Source: Sporosarcina sp. FSL K6-3457
Lineage (GTDB): Bacteria > Bacillota > Bacilli > Bacillales_A > Planococcaceae
Assembly: GCF_038007285.1 (NCBI RefSeq)
Contig: NZ_JBBOWX010000001.1
Location: forward strand, 637,501 to 701,500
DNA: 64,000 nucleotides
Direction: 5' to 3'
The first letter of the stretch is position 1. Each line of letters begins with the position of its first letter. This document shows, piece by piece, positions 27,923-41,609 of this stretch. The notes beneath the pieces were generated by a model, which saw only the letters and a program-made list of their open reading frames with translations, was not told where the DNA came from and searched no databases. A program made the translations under genes and the position numbers.

Positions 27923-29641
27923 ATGTGGGATCAACATATAGTAAAAGATCAACTCCAGATCATTAACGGTAAAAAAGCGCCGGAACTTATTATTATCAAT
28001 GCGGAATACTTACATGCCATTTATAAAAAATGGGTGACAGGAAACATTTGGGTGGCTGGTGATCGAATTGTCTATGCAGGCAAGGACATGCCAGCTGTGA
28101 CAGAAGGGGCAGAGATTGTTGATGCTGCGGGTAAGAAAATTGTATCCGGTTACATAGAGCCTCACGTCCATCCGTTTCAATTGTATAATCCGCGAACGTT
28201 TGCAGATTATGCAGCACGGCTTGGGACAACGACGTTCATATCGGACAATCTTGTTCTATTTATGTCACTAGATAATGAGACTTCCTTTTCAATCCTGGAT
28301 CAATTTAATGAATTACCCTTCGCATTTTACTGGTGGGCACGCTTTGATTCGCAGACGGTCTTGCAAAATGAAGCGGAGCTGTACAATCCAGCGTCCATCA
28401 AAGAGTGGATTGAGCGTCCAGAAGTACTGTTGGGCGGTGAGCTAACAGGCTGGCCACGACTGATGGCTGGGGATCCGAACATGTTTGCTTCTGTTCAGGC
28501 GACAAAAGTGGCAGGCAAGAAAGTCGAAGGTCATTTCCCAGGGGCTTCTGAACGCACGCTAACGCGTATGAAGCTTCTTGGTGCCGATGGTGATCATGAG
28601 GCGATGACTGTGGAAGAGGTAGAGGCGCGGTTATTGCACGGTTATGGCGTGACGCTTCGCCATTCGTCTATTCGCCCGGATCTTCCGCATTTATTGAAGG
28701 GGATCGTTGACAAAGAACTAGACGTGTTCGACCATTTGATGATGACAACAGATGGTTCGACACCGTCATTCCATATCGATGGAGTGGTGGACAAGTGTAT
28801 TCGTGTTGCGCTCGAAGCGGGTGTGCCGCCAATTGATGCGTATCAGATGGCGTCTTATAATGTGGCGCGCTATTATGATATGACTGATTTGCACGGCATC
28901 ATTGCGACAGGTCGTTATGCAACGCTCAACTTCCTGGAGGATGAATACAATCCTGTGCCAACAGATGTGCTATCTAAGGGCAAGTGGTTGAAACGTGATG
29001 GTCAATCGACAGCACGGTTTCCGGCTATTGACTGGTCGTTTGTAGACAAGTTTGCTCCCGCATTTGATTTGAATAAAGCCGATTTCACATTTGACAATCC
29101 ATTGGGTATTGAAATGGTCAATGATGTCATTACGAAACCGTATACTGTCACTATCGACACGACGGTAGAAAAGTTAGCGGATGATCATGATGAGAGCTTC
29201 CTAATGTTAGTTGACCGCAATGGGAAATGGCGTGTCAATACGCTTATTAAAGGGTTTTCCACGACTGTTCAAGGCTTTGCTTCGTCGTATTCGAATACAG
29301 GCGACATCATTTTAATCGGTAAGGATAAAAAGGAAATGCTGAATGCCTTCCGTGAAATTAAACGGATTGGCGGAGGTATGGTACTCTATGAGAATGGTAG
29401 TATTGTGGCAACACTTCCGCTAGCAATCGGTGGTGGATTATCTGCAGAGCCTGTGGAGACGTTGATTGAACAGGAGTTGGCACTGAAAAAGGCATTGACA
29501 GAACGTGGGCATAGGCATGGTGATGCGGTGTATACATTCCTGTTTCTACAATCAACCCATCTACCGTATATCCGCATTACACAGATGGGACTATTTGATG
29601 TGTTGAAAAATGAAGTAATGATTCCGGTTACGGAAAGATAG
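27923..29641 (+). CDS. yerA: adenine deaminase-like amidohydrolase, YerA family
   Basis: A 572-residue amidohydrolase similar in layout to adenine deaminase. After a short N-terminal beta domain comes the metal-binding EPHVHPFQLYNP (about 79-90); further metal-ligand candidates are EGHFPGA and MMTTDGSTPS. A C-terminal adenine-deaminase domain includes IGGGLS. In B. subtilis YerA is annotated as putative adenine deaminase, but its activity is not settled to my knowledge. The gene begins the conserved yerA-yerB-yerC-pcrB-pcrA-ligA block. GGGGGAAG precedes the ATG. Confidence 0.88.
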   Translation: MWDQHIVKDQLQIINGKKAPELIIINAEYLHAIYKKWVTGNIWVAGDRIVYAGKDMPAVTEGAEIVDAAGKKIVSGYIEPHVHPFQLYNPRTFADYAARLGTTTFISDNLVLFMSLDNETSFSILDQFNELPFAFYWWARFDSQTVLQNEAELYNPASIKEWIERPEVLLGGELTGWPRLMAGDPNMFASVQATKVAGKKVEGHFPGASERTLTRMKLLGADGDHEAMTVEEVEARLLHGYGVTLRHSSIRPDLPHLLKGIVDKELDVFDHLMMTTDGSTPSFHIDGVVDKCIRVALEAGVPPIDAYQMASYNVARYYDMTDLHGIIATGRYATLNFLEDEYNPVPTDVLSKGKWLKRDGQSTARFPAIDWSFVDKFAPAFDLNKADFTFDNPLGIEMVNDVITKPYTVTIDTTVEKLADDHDESFLMLVDRNGKWRVNTLIKGFSTTVQGFASSYSNTGDIILIGKDKKEMLNAFREIKRIGGGMVLYENGSIVATLPLAIGGGLSAEPVETLIEQELALKKALTERGHRHGDAVYTFLFLQSTHLPYIRITQMGLFDVLKNEVMIPVTER

Positions 29642-29650
29642 GAGGAAGCA

Positions 29651-30715
29651 ATGACAAGAAAAATGAGAGGGTTGCTATTCTATTTAGCAATTGCGATGTT
29701 GCTAGTAGCAGCGTGTTCAAAAGAAGAGCCGGCGGAGGACCCTATTCCAGAGCCGGACGTAGATGAAGAGATTATTGAAGAGGAGTCGGTCGAGGAAGTA
29801 TCCGTTGAATTATTTCCTGCGCCATTTACAGGGGTTATGAAGGAAGAAGAAAATACCCGTCGTCCAGTGCTGACAACGATTAATAACCATCCGCTGGCTA
29901 GACCGCAGTCTGGTATTAGCGATGCAGATATTATTTATGAGCTTGCCGCGGAAGGCAGTGTGACGAGGCTCCTGGCTTTATTCCAAAGTGAGCTACCGGC
30001 GGAAATCGGTCCGATTCGCAGTGCAAGGGACTATTTTGTTCATATTGCTAAAGGACTTGATGCGTTTTATGTGGCGCACGGCTATAGCCCTGATGCCAAA
30101 CAATTGCTAGAAAAACGTGTCGTCGATAATATCAATGGCATGCAGTATGACGGGACATTGTTCTGGCGTTCTAAGGATAGGAGAGCTCCACATAATTCCT
30201 ATATATCTGGAGACAACATCTTAGCGGCTGAGGACAAGACAAACTCTTCAATGGAAATTTCCGTACTACCGGCATTTTCTTTCCATGAATCCGTTGAAGA
30301 TGCTAAAATAGGAGAAAGTGTATCCTCAGTCACTGTCAAATACAGTTCAGATCCAAATTTTACGAGTGTTTATGCTTATGATGTGGAAAAAGGAATCTAT
30401 GCGCGAACAGTCAATGGCAATGTGACGATCGACAAAGCGAATGACAAACAACTTGAGCTGGCGAATATTTTAGTTTTTGAAACAGCTCATCGTACAATCG
30501 ATAATGTTGGTAGACAAGCTGTTGATATTGAATCAGGCGGTAAGGGAATGCTGTTTCAAGCAGGCATTGCCAAAGAAATTGAGTGGGAAAATCGTGATGG
30601 GATTCTGATGCCGATAGAAAACGGTGCCCCAGCGAAACTTGTCCCAGGTCAAACGTGGATTCACATCGTACCAACTAAACCAGGTTTGGAAACATCTGTC
30701 ACATATATGCCTTGA
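29651..30715 (+). CDS. yerB: DUF3048 lipoprotein, YerB family
   Basis: A 354-residue lipoprotein. The signal ends at the lipobox LVAAC (about residue 22), followed by an acidic linker rich in Glu/Pro (25-55). The two DUF3048 domains include RPQSGISDADIIYELAAEG, FQSELPAEIGPIRSARDYF and, near the end, LVPGQTWIHIVP. It lies nine bases after yerA with TAGGAGG before the ATG, as in B. subtilis. The function is unknown; it is anchored outside the membrane. Confidence 0.9.
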   Translation: MTRKMRGLLFYLAIAMLLVAACSKEEPAEDPIPEPDVDEEIIEEESVEEVSVELFPAPFTGVMKEEENTRRPVLTTINNHPLARPQSGISDADIIYELAAEGSVTRLLALFQSELPAEIGPIRSARDYFVHIAKGLDAFYVAHGYSPDAKQLLEKRVVDNINGMQYDGTLFWRSKDRRAPHNSYISGDNILAAEDKTNSSMEISVLPAFSFHESVEDAKIGESVSSVTVKYSSDPNFTSVYAYDVEKGIYARTVNGNVTIDKANDKQLELANILVFETAHRTIDNVGRQAVDIESGGKGMLFQAGIAKEIEWENRDGILMPIENGAPAKLVPGQTWIHIVPTKPGLETSVTYMP

Positions 30716-30742
30716 GGAATTCATTCAGAGAGAGGGAACGAT

Positions 30743-31051
30743 ATGCAAATCGATAAAATCCGTGGTCATCAAACGGATCAGTTATTTAAAGCGATGCTCG
30801 AATTAAAAGACCTCGATGAATGCTATGAATTTTTTGATGACCTTTGTACAATTAGTGAATTGCAGTCACTTGCACAGCGGCTAGAAGTAGCCCAAATGCT
30901 GAAACTAAAAAAGACTTACGATACGATTCAAAGCGAAACAGGGGCAAGCACGGCAACGATTTCACGTATTCGTCGTTGTGTGGATTACGGCTCTGGTGGC
31001 TATAGCAAGGTGCTGGATCGTTTGTATCCAGAGCAAGACGAAACAATATAA
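30743..31051 (+). CDS. yerC: TrpR-like protein YerC/YecD
   Basis: A 102-residue protein of the YerC/YecD family, which has a TrpR-like helix-turn-helix. The core LKDLDECYEFFDDLCTISE and the HTH SETGASTATISRIRR (about 66-80) are typical. Its target is unknown to me. It is the third gene of the yerA block and ends at a strong terminator. Confidence 0.92.
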   Translation: MQIDKIRGHQTDQLFKAMLELKDLDECYEFFDDLCTISELQSLAQRLEVAQMLKLKKTYDTIQSETGASTATISRIRRCVDYGSGGYSKVLDRLYPEQDETI

Positions 31052-31061
31052 GTTGAATGTG

Positions 31062-31096
31062 AACCGGACAGAGTAAGAATCTGTCCGGTTTTTTTG
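31062..31096 (+). terminator. yerC terminator
   Basis: AACCGGACAG pairs perfectly with CTGTCCGGTT around AGTAAGAAT, followed by a run of T. Confidence 0.95.
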
Positions 31097-31114
31097 ATAT
31101 ACTAAAGGAACGTA

Positions 31115-31292
31115 CATTATCTTCATCCAGCAGAAGACCCCTGTAGCTGACGCTTCGCTTTCAGTACAAATACATTTGCTGGATGAAGATAATATGCCTC
31201 CTGCGGGTGCCTTAATTTCTGCAAAGTACGCAGAAATTAAGGCAAATCGAACCCTTCGCTGTTCGATTCGCAATTACGCCAAGGCGAAATTG
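31115..31292 (+). repeat. multi-hairpin intergenic repeat
   Basis: Consecutive perfect hairpins fill this gap: an outer 17-bp pair (31115-31132 with 31177-31193) enclosing CTGA-CGCTTCGCTT-TCAG; GCCTCCTGCGGG; a 15-bp stem (31208-31222 with 31230-31244); AATCGAAC-CCTTCGCT-GTTCGATT (31245-31268); and CAATTACGCC/GGCGAAATTG (31271-31292). The last hairpin and the GCCTCC.GCGG lead resemble elements at about 47000-47550. An upstream in-frame extension of pcrB across it is not considered coding. Confidence 0.8.
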
Positions 31293-31316
31293 ATTAGAGA
31301 GATTGGGTGGTTGACT

Positions 31317-32009
31317 ATGGACTTTACAACATGGCGTCATGCCTTTAAATTAGATCCTGCTAAAACGGTGACAGACGAACAGCTTGAATTGCTCGCTGAG
31401 TCGGGAACAGATGGCATCATTGTCGGTGGCACAGATGGTGTCACACTCGATAATGTGCTCGATTTACTCGTTCGCATTCGACGTTTTTCTGTACCTGTAG
31501 CACTTGAAATTTCGACGGTGGAGTCTGTGACACCGGGCTTCGATTATTACTTCATTCCAACGGTCCTGAACTCGACAAAAGTTGAATGGGTTAACGGCAT
31601 CCATCATGCAGCGATGCGTGAATATGGCCATATGATGGACTGGGATGAAATTGTTATGGAAGGGTATTGCATTTTAAATCCCGACTGTAAGGCGGCAAAA
31701 TTGACAGGTGTGACAGCGGTGCCAGACGAAGAGGACGTTGTTGCCTATGCTCGTATGGCTGAGCATCTATTCAAATTGCCCGTATTTTATATGGAGTATA
31801 GCGGCAGTTACGGTGATCCTACAATCGTTGAGGCGGCGTCGCGTGTGCTTGACAATACAAAACTCTTTTATGGTGGCGGCATTAAAAATGCGGCAGATGC
31901 GAAAACGATGGCAGCCATTGCCGATACAGTAATCGTAGGCAATGTCATTTACGATGATTTGGCAGCCGCACTTTCTACGGTCGATGCGGTAAAATCAGTT
32001 ACCCATTAA
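31317..32009 (+). CDS. pcrB: heptaprenylglyceryl phosphate synthase PcrB
   Basis: PcrB (230 aa) joins heptaprenyl diphosphate to glycerol-1-phosphate in Bacillales. The TIM-barrel signatures are present: FKLDPAKT (13-20), [14 protein letters not shown], an [16 protein letters not shown] stretch, [11 protein letters not shown] and FYGGGIKNA. The ATG at 31317 is used because it has GGGTGG upstream and gives the family length; the longer frame reads through a repeat element. It precedes pcrA as in B. subtilis. Confidence 0.94.
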   Translation: MDFTTWRHAFKLDPAKTVTDEQLELLAESGTDGIIVGGTDGVTLDNVLDLLVRIRRFSVPVALEISTVESVTPGFDYYFIPTVLNSTKVEWVNGIHHAAMREYGHMMDWDEIVMEGYCILNPDCKAAKLTGVTAVPDEEDVVAYARMAEHLFKLPVFYMEYSGSYGDPTIVEAASRVLDNTKLFYGGGIKNAADAKTMAAIADTVIVGNVIYDDLAAALSTVDAVKSVTH

Positions 32010-32059
32010 GACTCATTCAGTGTATAATAAAGAACGAATGTTCTGAGAGGGCGGAAGTT

Positions 32060-34297
32060 ATGAATAAAATAGCAGCAGATTTACTAACAGGCATGAACCC
32101 TGAACAGGCTCGTGCAGTGAAGAAAACAGAAGGAGCACTCCTCATTATGGCTGGAGCAGGCTCGGGGAAAACACGTGTTTTAACGCACAGGATTGCCTAT
32201 CTTGTCGTTGAGAAAAATGTCTATCCTTCTAATATATTAGCTATCACCTTTACCAACAAGGCGGCGCGTGAAATGCGTGACCGTATTGATGGATTACTTG
32301 GTGCCGGCACAGGTGAGCGTATGTGGGTATCGACGTTCCACTCTATGTGCGTGCGGATTTTACGTCGTAACAGCGACCGAATTGGCATTTCAAAATCATT
32401 TTCCATACTCGATTCAGCAGACCAATTATCGGTTGTTAAGAGTGTGTTGAAGGCGTTGAACCTAGATGCCAAGCAGTACGACCCACGTACCATGCTGAAT
32501 ACTATCAGCTCAGCGAAAAACGAGTGTATCGATGCAGAAACATTCCGTGGGCAAATCAATCCGCATAACCCGTATGAAAAAACGATTGCAGACGTTTATG
32601 ATGGCTATGCAAAACGATTGCGTCAAAACCAATCCATGGATTTTGACGACCTTATTATGATGACGCTTGTCCTATTTGAGCGTGTCCCAGATGTCCTCGA
32701 ATTTTATCAAAACAAATTCCAATACATTCATGTCGATGAGTACCAGGATACGAATAATGCTCAGTATCGCCTTGTTAATATGCTGGCTAGTAAATTCAAG
32801 AATTTATGTGTTGTAGGAGACTCTGACCAGTCTATTTATAGATGGCGCGGGGCAGATATTAGTAATATTTTATCGTTCGAAAAAGATTATAAAAATGCTG
32901 AAATGATTATGCTTGAACAAAACTATCGCTCGACGAAACGCATCCTGCAGGCGGCAAACGACGTCATTATGAATAACCAAAGCCGTTATGATAAAAAGCT
33001 ACGGACGGACAATGAAGAGGGAGAAGCTATATCGGTTTACAAAGCGAGTGATGAAAAAGATGAATCCCAATTCGTCGTTGGTAAAATTCTAGAGCTGAAA
33101 GAGCAAGAAAACTTGAAGCTCGATGAGTTTGCGATTTTGTACCGTACCAATGCGCAATCACGTGTCATTGAGGAATACCTAGTAAAATCCAACCTCGATT
33201 ATACAATTGTGGGCGGCACGAAGTTCTATGATCGCAAAGAAATTAAAGACTTGCTAGCTTATTTGCGCCTCATTGCTAACAATGAAGATGATCTTGCGCT
33301 CGCACGCATTATAAATGAACCGAAACGCAGTATAGGTGCAACTTCATTTGATAAAATGGCTCGCTTCGCAATGGAGCATGACCGCTCTATTTTCGATGCG
33401 TTACAGGAAGTCGATTTCATGGGCATTACACCACGAGCAGCCAACGAGGTCGCCAAGTTCCATGAATTGATTGCTGGATTTACAAAAATGCAGGAGTATT
33501 TATCAGTTACGGAACTGGTGGAGCAAGTGCTTGAAAAGACTGGCTATCGTGATATGTTACAGCGTGAGAAAACGATTGAATCGGAAAGCCGTTTAGAAAA
33601 CATTGAAGAGTTCCTATCTGTTACAGAGGCATTTGAAAAGCGGGCGGAAGAGGATACAGGCGATCGTTCTCTAGTTGCTTTCTTAACTGATTTAGCATTG
33701 ATTGCAGACATTGATTCACTCGATAAAGAAGAAAACCAGAATAAGGAAAAAATCGTACTCATGACGATGCACGCAGCAAAAGGGCTTGAATTCCCTGTCG
33801 TTTTCATTATTGGCATGGAGGAAAATGTCTTCCCGCATTCCCGTTCGTTAGGGGATGATGAAGAGATGGAGGAAGAACGTCGTCTTGCCTACGTTGGTAT
33901 AACGCGTGCAGAACGAAAGCTTTACTTAACCTCGGCATCGTATCGGACACTTTTCGGAAGAGGTAGCTATAATATGCCATCCAGATTTATAGGTGAAATT
34001 TCTGATGACATTTTAGAAATCCAATCTAAAAATTCAGGATTTGCGTCAGGTAACTCCATCTCGGGACAAAGTGCCACATCTGTACGTCCGGCTGTTAAAA
34101 AGCCCGTTTACAAAACGAGTGGTGGGGACAAAATGGGATGGAGCTCTGGTGATAAGGCGATCCACAAAACGTGGGGGACAGGGATGGTTGTCAGTGTGAA
34201 AGGGACGGGCGAGGACGTTGAATTGGACATTGCATTCCCGAATCCAGTGGGCATTAAGCGTTTGTTAGCGAAATTCGCGCCAATCGAAAAAGGATGA
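32060..34297 (+). CDS. pcrA: ATP-dependent DNA helicase PcrA (UvrD family)
   Basis: PcrA (745 aa, normal length) is an SF1A 3'-5' helicase for repair and rolling-circle replication. Motifs: Q-motif MNPEQARAV, Walker [11 protein letters not shown] (about 32-41), Ia [69 protein letters not shown]. The C-terminal RNA-polymerase-binding tail with [11 protein letters not shown] is present. The gene lies 50 bp after pcrB and 21 bp before ligA. Confidence 0.98.
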   Translation: MNKIAADLLTGMNPEQARAVKKTEGALLIMAGAGSGKTRVLTHRIAYLVVEKNVYPSNILAITFTNKAAREMRDRIDGLLGAGTGERMWVSTFHSMCVRILRRNSDRIGISKSFSILDSADQLSVVKSVLKALNLDAKQYDPRTMLNTISSAKNECIDAETFRGQINPHNPYEKTIADVYDGYAKRLRQNQSMDFDDLIMMTLVLFERVPDVLEFYQNKFQYIHVDEYQDTNNAQYRLVNMLASKFKNLCVVGDSDQSIYRWRGADISNILSFEKDYKNAEMIMLEQNYRSTKRILQAANDVIMNNQSRYDKKLRTDNEEGEAISVYKASDEKDESQFVVGKILELKEQENLKLDEFAILYRTNAQSRVIEEYLVKSNLDYTIVGGTKFYDRKEIKDLLAYLRLIANNEDDLALARIINEPKRSIGATSFDKMARFAMEHDRSIFDALQEVDFMGITPRAANEVAKFHELIAGFTKMQEYLSVTELVEQVLEKTGYRDMLQREKTIESESRLENIEEFLSVTEAFEKRAEEDTGDRSLVAFLTDLALIADIDSLDKEENQNKEKIVLMTMHAAKGLEFPVVFIIGMEENVFPHSRSLGDDEEMEEERRLAYVGITRAERKLYLTSASYRTLFGRGSYNMPSRFIGEISDDILEIQSKNSGFASGNSISGQSATSVRPAVKKPVYKTSGGDKMGWSSGDKAIHKTWGTGMVVSVKGTGEDVELDIAFPNPVGIKRLLAKFAPIEKG

Positions 34298-34318
34298 TAG
34301 GTAAAGGAGCGAAAGTAG

Positions 34319-37458
<3,140 letters not shown>

Positions 37459-37546
37459 AAATGCATACTTCACACATCATAACTTTTCTTCATTATTGTT
37501 AGATGTTATGATTAATCGTACAATTCGAGGATGAGGAGGAGAGAAC

Positions 37547-37834
37547 ATGACACAGTTAACAAAAGAACAAGTAAAGCACCATGCAACACTTGCATGGCTA
37601 GCAGTTACAGATGAGGAAGCAGAAGCATATGTCACACAACTGAGCGGCATCGTCGACTTCGTAAAAGAATTACAAGAAGCAGATACAGACGGGGTTGAGC
37701 CGATGACGCATCCGTTGCAAGTATTCAATGTGCTACGCAAAGATGTACCAACAGATAGACTGGACCGTGAAGAAATGCTGAAAAGTGTGAAGGAACACGA
37801 AGACGGGCAAATCAAAGTGCCAACAATCCTTTGA
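37547..37834 (+). CDS. gatC: Asp-tRNA(Asn)/Glu-tRNA(Gln) amidotransferase subunit C
   Basis: GatC (95 aa) is the small subunit that holds GatA and GatB together. The opening LTKEQVKHHATLAWLAVTDEE and DTDGVEPMTHPL are typical of the family. GAGGAGAG precedes the ATG. It is the first gene of the gatCAB operon, 25 bp before gatA. Confidence 0.96.
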   Translation: MTQLTKEQVKHHATLAWLAVTDEEAEAYVTQLSGIVDFVKELQEADTDGVEPMTHPLQVFNVLRKDVPTDRLDREEMLKSVKEHEDGQIKVPTIL

Positions 37835-37859
37835 TGAATCGATTTAAGGAGGAAAATAG

Positions 37860-39323
37860 ATGACGTTACTTACTAAAACGGCAACGGAGCTTCAATCGTT
37901 GTTACATAATCGAGAAGTGTCTGTCAAAGAACTAACGGAAGAATCACTGACTCGTATAGCGAAAATAGATGGCGATGTACACGCATTTCTATCGACAAAT
38001 GAAGACCAAGCACTTGCCACAGCACAACAATTGGACAACGAGCCACTTGAAGGTCGGGGACCACTTTTTGGTTTACCAATCGGCTTAAAAGATAATATCG
38101 TAACGAAAGGAATTGTTACGACATGTGCGAGTAAAATGCTTGAAAACTTCGTACCTGTTTATGATGCAACTGTCGTTGAAAAAATCAATGCAGCTGGCAT
38201 GGTTACAATGGGAAAACTCAACATGGACGAGTTTGCAATGGGATCGACAACTGAAAGATCAGCGTTCCAAACGACGCATAATCCATGGAATCTTGACCAC
38301 GTACCAGGTGGCTCATCAGGGGGTTCAGCAGCGGCAGTAGCAGCAGGTGAAGTAGCATTTGCACTTGGTTCTGATACAGGCGGGTCTGTTCGTCAACCAG
38401 CTGCATTTTGTGGTGTGGTAGGCATGAAGCCAACTTATGGCCGTGTATCACGTTCAGGTCTTGTTGCATTCGCATCATCATTGGACCAAGTGGGACCAAT
38501 TACGCGTACAGTTGAAGACAACGCACTTCTACTCAACGCTATTGCAGGCTTGGATCATAGAGATTCATCGACATCTCCGCAAGCTGTGCCAGATTTCAGA
38601 GCAGCACTAACAGGTGATATTAAAGGCTTGAAAATTGGTGTACCAGCAGAATATTTAGGTGCAGGCGTATCTGAAGAAGCGAAAACAGCAGTCTTAGAAG
38701 CGTTAAAGGTGCTTGAATCACTTGGCGCAGAGTGGGAAGAAGTATCACTACCGAACTCGAAATATGCTTCTCAAGCTTATTACGTGATATCTTCATCTGA
38801 AGCATCGTCAAACCTTGCTCGTTTCGACGGCATTCGATATGGCTATAGTGCTGAAGGGGCGAAGAGTCTAGAAGAATTGTATACACGCTCTCGTTCTGAA
38901 GGCTTTGGTGAAGAAGTAAAACGTCGTATTTTACTCGGTATGTATGCACTAGGTGCAGATCATCACGAGGATCTATACATGAAATCACTAAAAGTACGGA
39001 CACTTGTCGCACAAGACTTTGCTAAGCTATTTGAGAAATATGATGTCATTATTGGACCATCATCAGCAACAACAGCTTATAAGGTCGGCGAATTAGTTCA
39101 CGATCCGTTGACGTTATATGCCAATGATATCTTAACTGTTCCGATTAACCTTGCAGGCATCCCAGCGATTTCAGTGCCATGCGGATTTTCGAACGGCCTT
39201 CCACTAGGATTGCAAATCATCGGGAAGCATTATGATGAAGCGACACTTTACAAAGTGGCACATGCTTACGAACAAGCAACTGACTTCCATACACAAAAGC
39301 CAGCTCTATGGGAGGTAAACTAA
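37860..39323 (+). CDS. gatA: Asp/Glu-tRNA amidotransferase subunit A
   Basis: GatA (487 aa) is the amidase-signature subunit that releases ammonia from glutamine. The catalytic Ser-cisSer-Lys set is visible: GLKDNI (Lys at about 79), [16 protein letters not shown] and [15 protein letters not shown]. Length is normal. AGGAGG precedes the ATG. Its stop overlaps the gatB start (TAATG). Confidence 0.97.
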   Translation: MTLLTKTATELQSLLHNREVSVKELTEESLTRIAKIDGDVHAFLSTNEDQALATAQQLDNEPLEGRGPLFGLPIGLKDNIVTKGIVTTCASKMLENFVPVYDATVVEKINAAGMVTMGKLNMDEFAMGSTTERSAFQTTHNPWNLDHVPGGSSGGSAAAVAAGEVAFALGSDTGGSVRQPAAFCGVVGMKPTYGRVSRSGLVAFASSLDQVGPITRTVEDNALLLNAIAGLDHRDSSTSPQAVPDFRAALTGDIKGLKIGVPAEYLGAGVSEEAKTAVLEALKVLESLGAEWEEVSLPNSKYASQAYYVISSSEASSNLARFDGIRYGYSAEGAKSLEELYTRSRSEGFGEEVKRRILLGMYALGADHHEDLYMKSLKVRTLVAQDFAKLFEKYDVIIGPSSATTAYKVGELVHDPLTLYANDILTVPINLAGIPAISVPCGFSNGLPLGLQIIGKHYDEATLYKVAHAYEQATDFHTQKPALWEVN

Positions 39324-40756
39324 TGACGAACTTTGAAACGATTGTTGGGCTTGAAGTCCACGTAGAATTAAAAACAGATACGAAAATCATGTCACCAGCT
39401 CCTGCTCATTTTGGTGCAGAGCCGAATATGAACATTCACGTAACGGATATAGCTTATCCAGGTGTATTACCAACACTGAACGAACGTGCTGTAGAATTCG
39501 GTATGAAAGCGTCTATGGCGTTGAACTGTGAAGTGGCGTCAGTGATGAACTTTGACCGTAAACATTATTTCTATCCTGATAATCCAAAAGCCTACCAAAT
39601 TTCACAGGATAAGCGTCCTGTGGGACAGAACGGTTGGGTAGAAATCGAAGTCGATGGTAAAAAGAAAAAAATCCGTATCGAACGTATTCACCTTGAGGAA
39701 GATGCAGGGAAGCTGACGCATACCGATGCAGGTCATTCACTTGTCGATTTAAATAGACAAGGAACGCCATTGGTTGAAATCGTCACAGAAGCAGATATCC
39801 GATCACCGGAAGAAGCATATGCTTTCTTGGAAAAGCTAAAGGCGATTATTCAATATACGGGTGTTTCTGATGTGCGCATGGAGGAAGGTTCTCTTCGTTG
39901 TGACGCCAATATTTCGATTCGTCCATTTGGACAAGAGAAATTCGGGACGAAAACAGAATTGAAAAACTTGAACTCTTTCAACTTCGTTCGTCGTGGAATC
40001 GCTTATGAAGTGGAGCGCCAAGAAAAAGTATTGCTAGCTGGCGGTACGATTCAGCAAGAAACGCGCCGTTACGAAGAAGCAACAGGTGCAACGAGCTTGA
40101 TGCGCATCAAAGGTAGCGCGCAAGATTACCGTTTCATCAATGATCCGGATTTACCGGAAGTCCATATCGACCAAGCATGGATGGACCGTGTGCGCGCGGA
40201 AATTCCTGAGCTACCAGACGCGCGTAAAGAGCGTTATGTCAATGACTTCGATCTACCAGAGTATGACGCGAAAGTACTGACGCTGACAAAAGTAATGGCT
40301 GACTTCTTTGAAGCAACTGTTGCAGCTGGCGCAGATGCTAAACTTGCTTCAAACTGGTTGATGGGTGAAGTATCTGCTTACCTGAATGCGGAGCAAAAAG
40401 AACTTAGTGAAACAGCACTAACGCCTGAAGACCTTGCAAGTATGGTTAAACTAATTGCAGATGGCACGATTTCATCTAAAATCGCGAAAAAAGTGTTCAA
40501 GGAATTGATTGAAAACGGCGGCAATGCAGCAGACATCGTCAAGGAAAAAGGACTTGTCCAAATTTCTGATGAAGGTACGCTCCGTGCAATCGTTACAGAA
40601 ACACTAGATGCTAATGAACAATCCATTGAAGACTATAAAAATGGGAAAGACCGTGCAGTCGGCTTCCTCGTTGGTCAAATTATGAAAGCGACGAAAGGGC
40701 AAGCCAACCCACCACTCGTCAATAAAATCTTGCTTGAAGAGATTGCAAAGCGATAA
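39323..40756 (+). CDS. gatB: Asp/Glu-tRNA amidotransferase subunit B
   Basis: GatB (477 aa) binds the mischarged tRNA and performs the kinase and transamidation steps. Motifs: VGLEVHVEL (9-17), [58 protein letters not shown], then the YqeY-like tail. The start is the ATG of TAATG; GGAGG lies upstream. The normally near-invariant DYRYFPEPDLP reads [11 protein letters not shown] (268-278). Because this enzyme is expected to be essential, that change is unexpected. Confidence 0.97.
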   Translation: MTNFETIVGLEVHVELKTDTKIMSPAPAHFGAEPNMNIHVTDIAYPGVLPTLNERAVEFGMKASMALNCEVASVMNFDRKHYFYPDNPKAYQISQDKRPVGQNGWVEIEVDGKKKKIRIERIHLEEDAGKLTHTDAGHSLVDLNRQGTPLVEIVTEADIRSPEEAYAFLEKLKAIIQYTGVSDVRMEEGSLRCDANISIRPFGQEKFGTKTELKNLNSFNFVRRGIAYEVERQEKVLLAGGTIQQETRRYEEATGATSLMRIKGSAQDYRFINDPDLPEVHIDQAWMDRVRAEIPELPDARKERYVNDFDLPEYDAKVLTLTKVMADFFEATVAAGADAKLASNWLMGEVSAYLNAEQKELSETALTPEDLASMVKLIADGTISSKIAKKVFKELIENGGNAADIVKEKGLVQISDEGTLRAIVTETLDANEQSIEDYKNGKDRAVGFLVGQIMKATKGQANPPLVNKILLEEIAKR

Positions 40757-40790
40757 CATATTACCCAAGTGCCTAGCACTTACGAATAAA

Positions 40791-40838
40791 GATGACGCCC
40801 TGTACAAGACTTCTAGAAGTCTTTGCGCAGGGCGTCTT
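40791..40838 (+). terminator. hairpin after gatB
   Basis: AGATGACGCCCTG pairs with CAGGGCGTCTT and encloses a second perfect stem AAGACTTC/GAAGTCTT. Only short T runs follow (CTTATTGC), so it may be a weak terminator. Confidence 0.6.
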
Positions 40839-40908
40839 ATTGCAATCTTGGAATTTGATTCGGACGAAGGGACAACGTACAATTAGTGTAAAGGAGTGCT
40901 GATGCTAA

Positions 40909-41478
40909 ATGAAAACAGAAAAGCAATTTTTTGACGAAGCGATTTCGCTTGAGCAATATATGGATAAGATGGAGACGCATAAGGAACACAGTTTCCGAAT
41001 TTATGAGCAATTTGAAGTGCCACAGGATGATGAATTCATCGCGCTACTGAAAGAAAAGAAGCCAAGTGTTCTTGTCATTACAGAAGATTGGTGCGGCGAT
41101 GCGATGATGAACAATCCAGTGTTCAGAAGAATTGCTGAGGCAGCAGGGCTTGATGTGCGTGCTGTCTATCGTGATGCGGATACGGACTTAATTGACAGAC
41201 ATTTAACGAATGGTGGTCGATCGATTCCAGTCTATTTGCTTCTTGATGAAAACGGAGAAGTTGAGGCGAAGTGGGGACCACGTGCAGCAAGCATTCAAGA
41301 GTATGTGCTGGAATTACGCAAGGATTTACCACCTGCTGATGCACCTGATTATAAAGAGAAGCAACAGGTATTCATTGAGCAAATTACTGCAGAATACACA
41401 TCGAAGCCCGAGCATTGGCTGACGGTATATGAAGATATTCGTAAAACATTTCTGCCAATTTTACAAAAACAGTCCTAA
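40909..41478 (+). CDS. thioredoxin-fold family protein
   Basis: A 189-residue cytoplasmic protein with a thioredoxin-like fold. The active-site region reads ITEDWCGDAMMNNPVF (about 56-71), with a single Cys in WCGD rather than CxxC, then a cis-Pro region RSIPVYLLLDENG. This matches the thioredoxin-family proteins common in Bacillales whose role is not known to me. AAAGGAG lies about 12 bases before the ATG. It is likely monocistronic, with a terminator after it. Confidence 0.82.
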   Translation: MKTEKQFFDEAISLEQYMDKMETHKEHSFRIYEQFEVPQDDEFIALLKEKKPSVLVITEDWCGDAMMNNPVFRRIAEAAGLDVRAVYRDADTDLIDRHLTNGGRSIPVYLLLDENGEVEAKWGPRAASIQEYVLELRKDLPPADAPDYKEKQQVFIEQITAEYTSKPEHWLTVYEDIRKTFLPILQKQS

Positions 41479-41498
41479 TTGGGATTAAATCAATGAGG

Positions 41499-41535
41499 GC
41501 GTAGCAACCATCTTAGTTGATGCTACGTCCTATTA
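41499..41535 (+). terminator. terminator after the thioredoxin-like gene
   Basis: GGCGTAGCAAC pairs with GTTGATGCTACGTC (with a small bulge) around CATCTTA, followed by CTATTAA. Confidence 0.55.
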
Positions 41536-41609
41536 ACATGAATTAGCAGAAGTTTAAACACTGGATGCAATTACTAAAAAACTATTTGTACGAATAGAGG
41601 GAATTTCGG

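Noticed and set aside
31176-31316. N-terminal extension of PcrB
   Set aside because: The extra 47 codons cross perfect hairpins of a repeat element. The ATG at 31317 has a ribosome-binding site and gives normal length.
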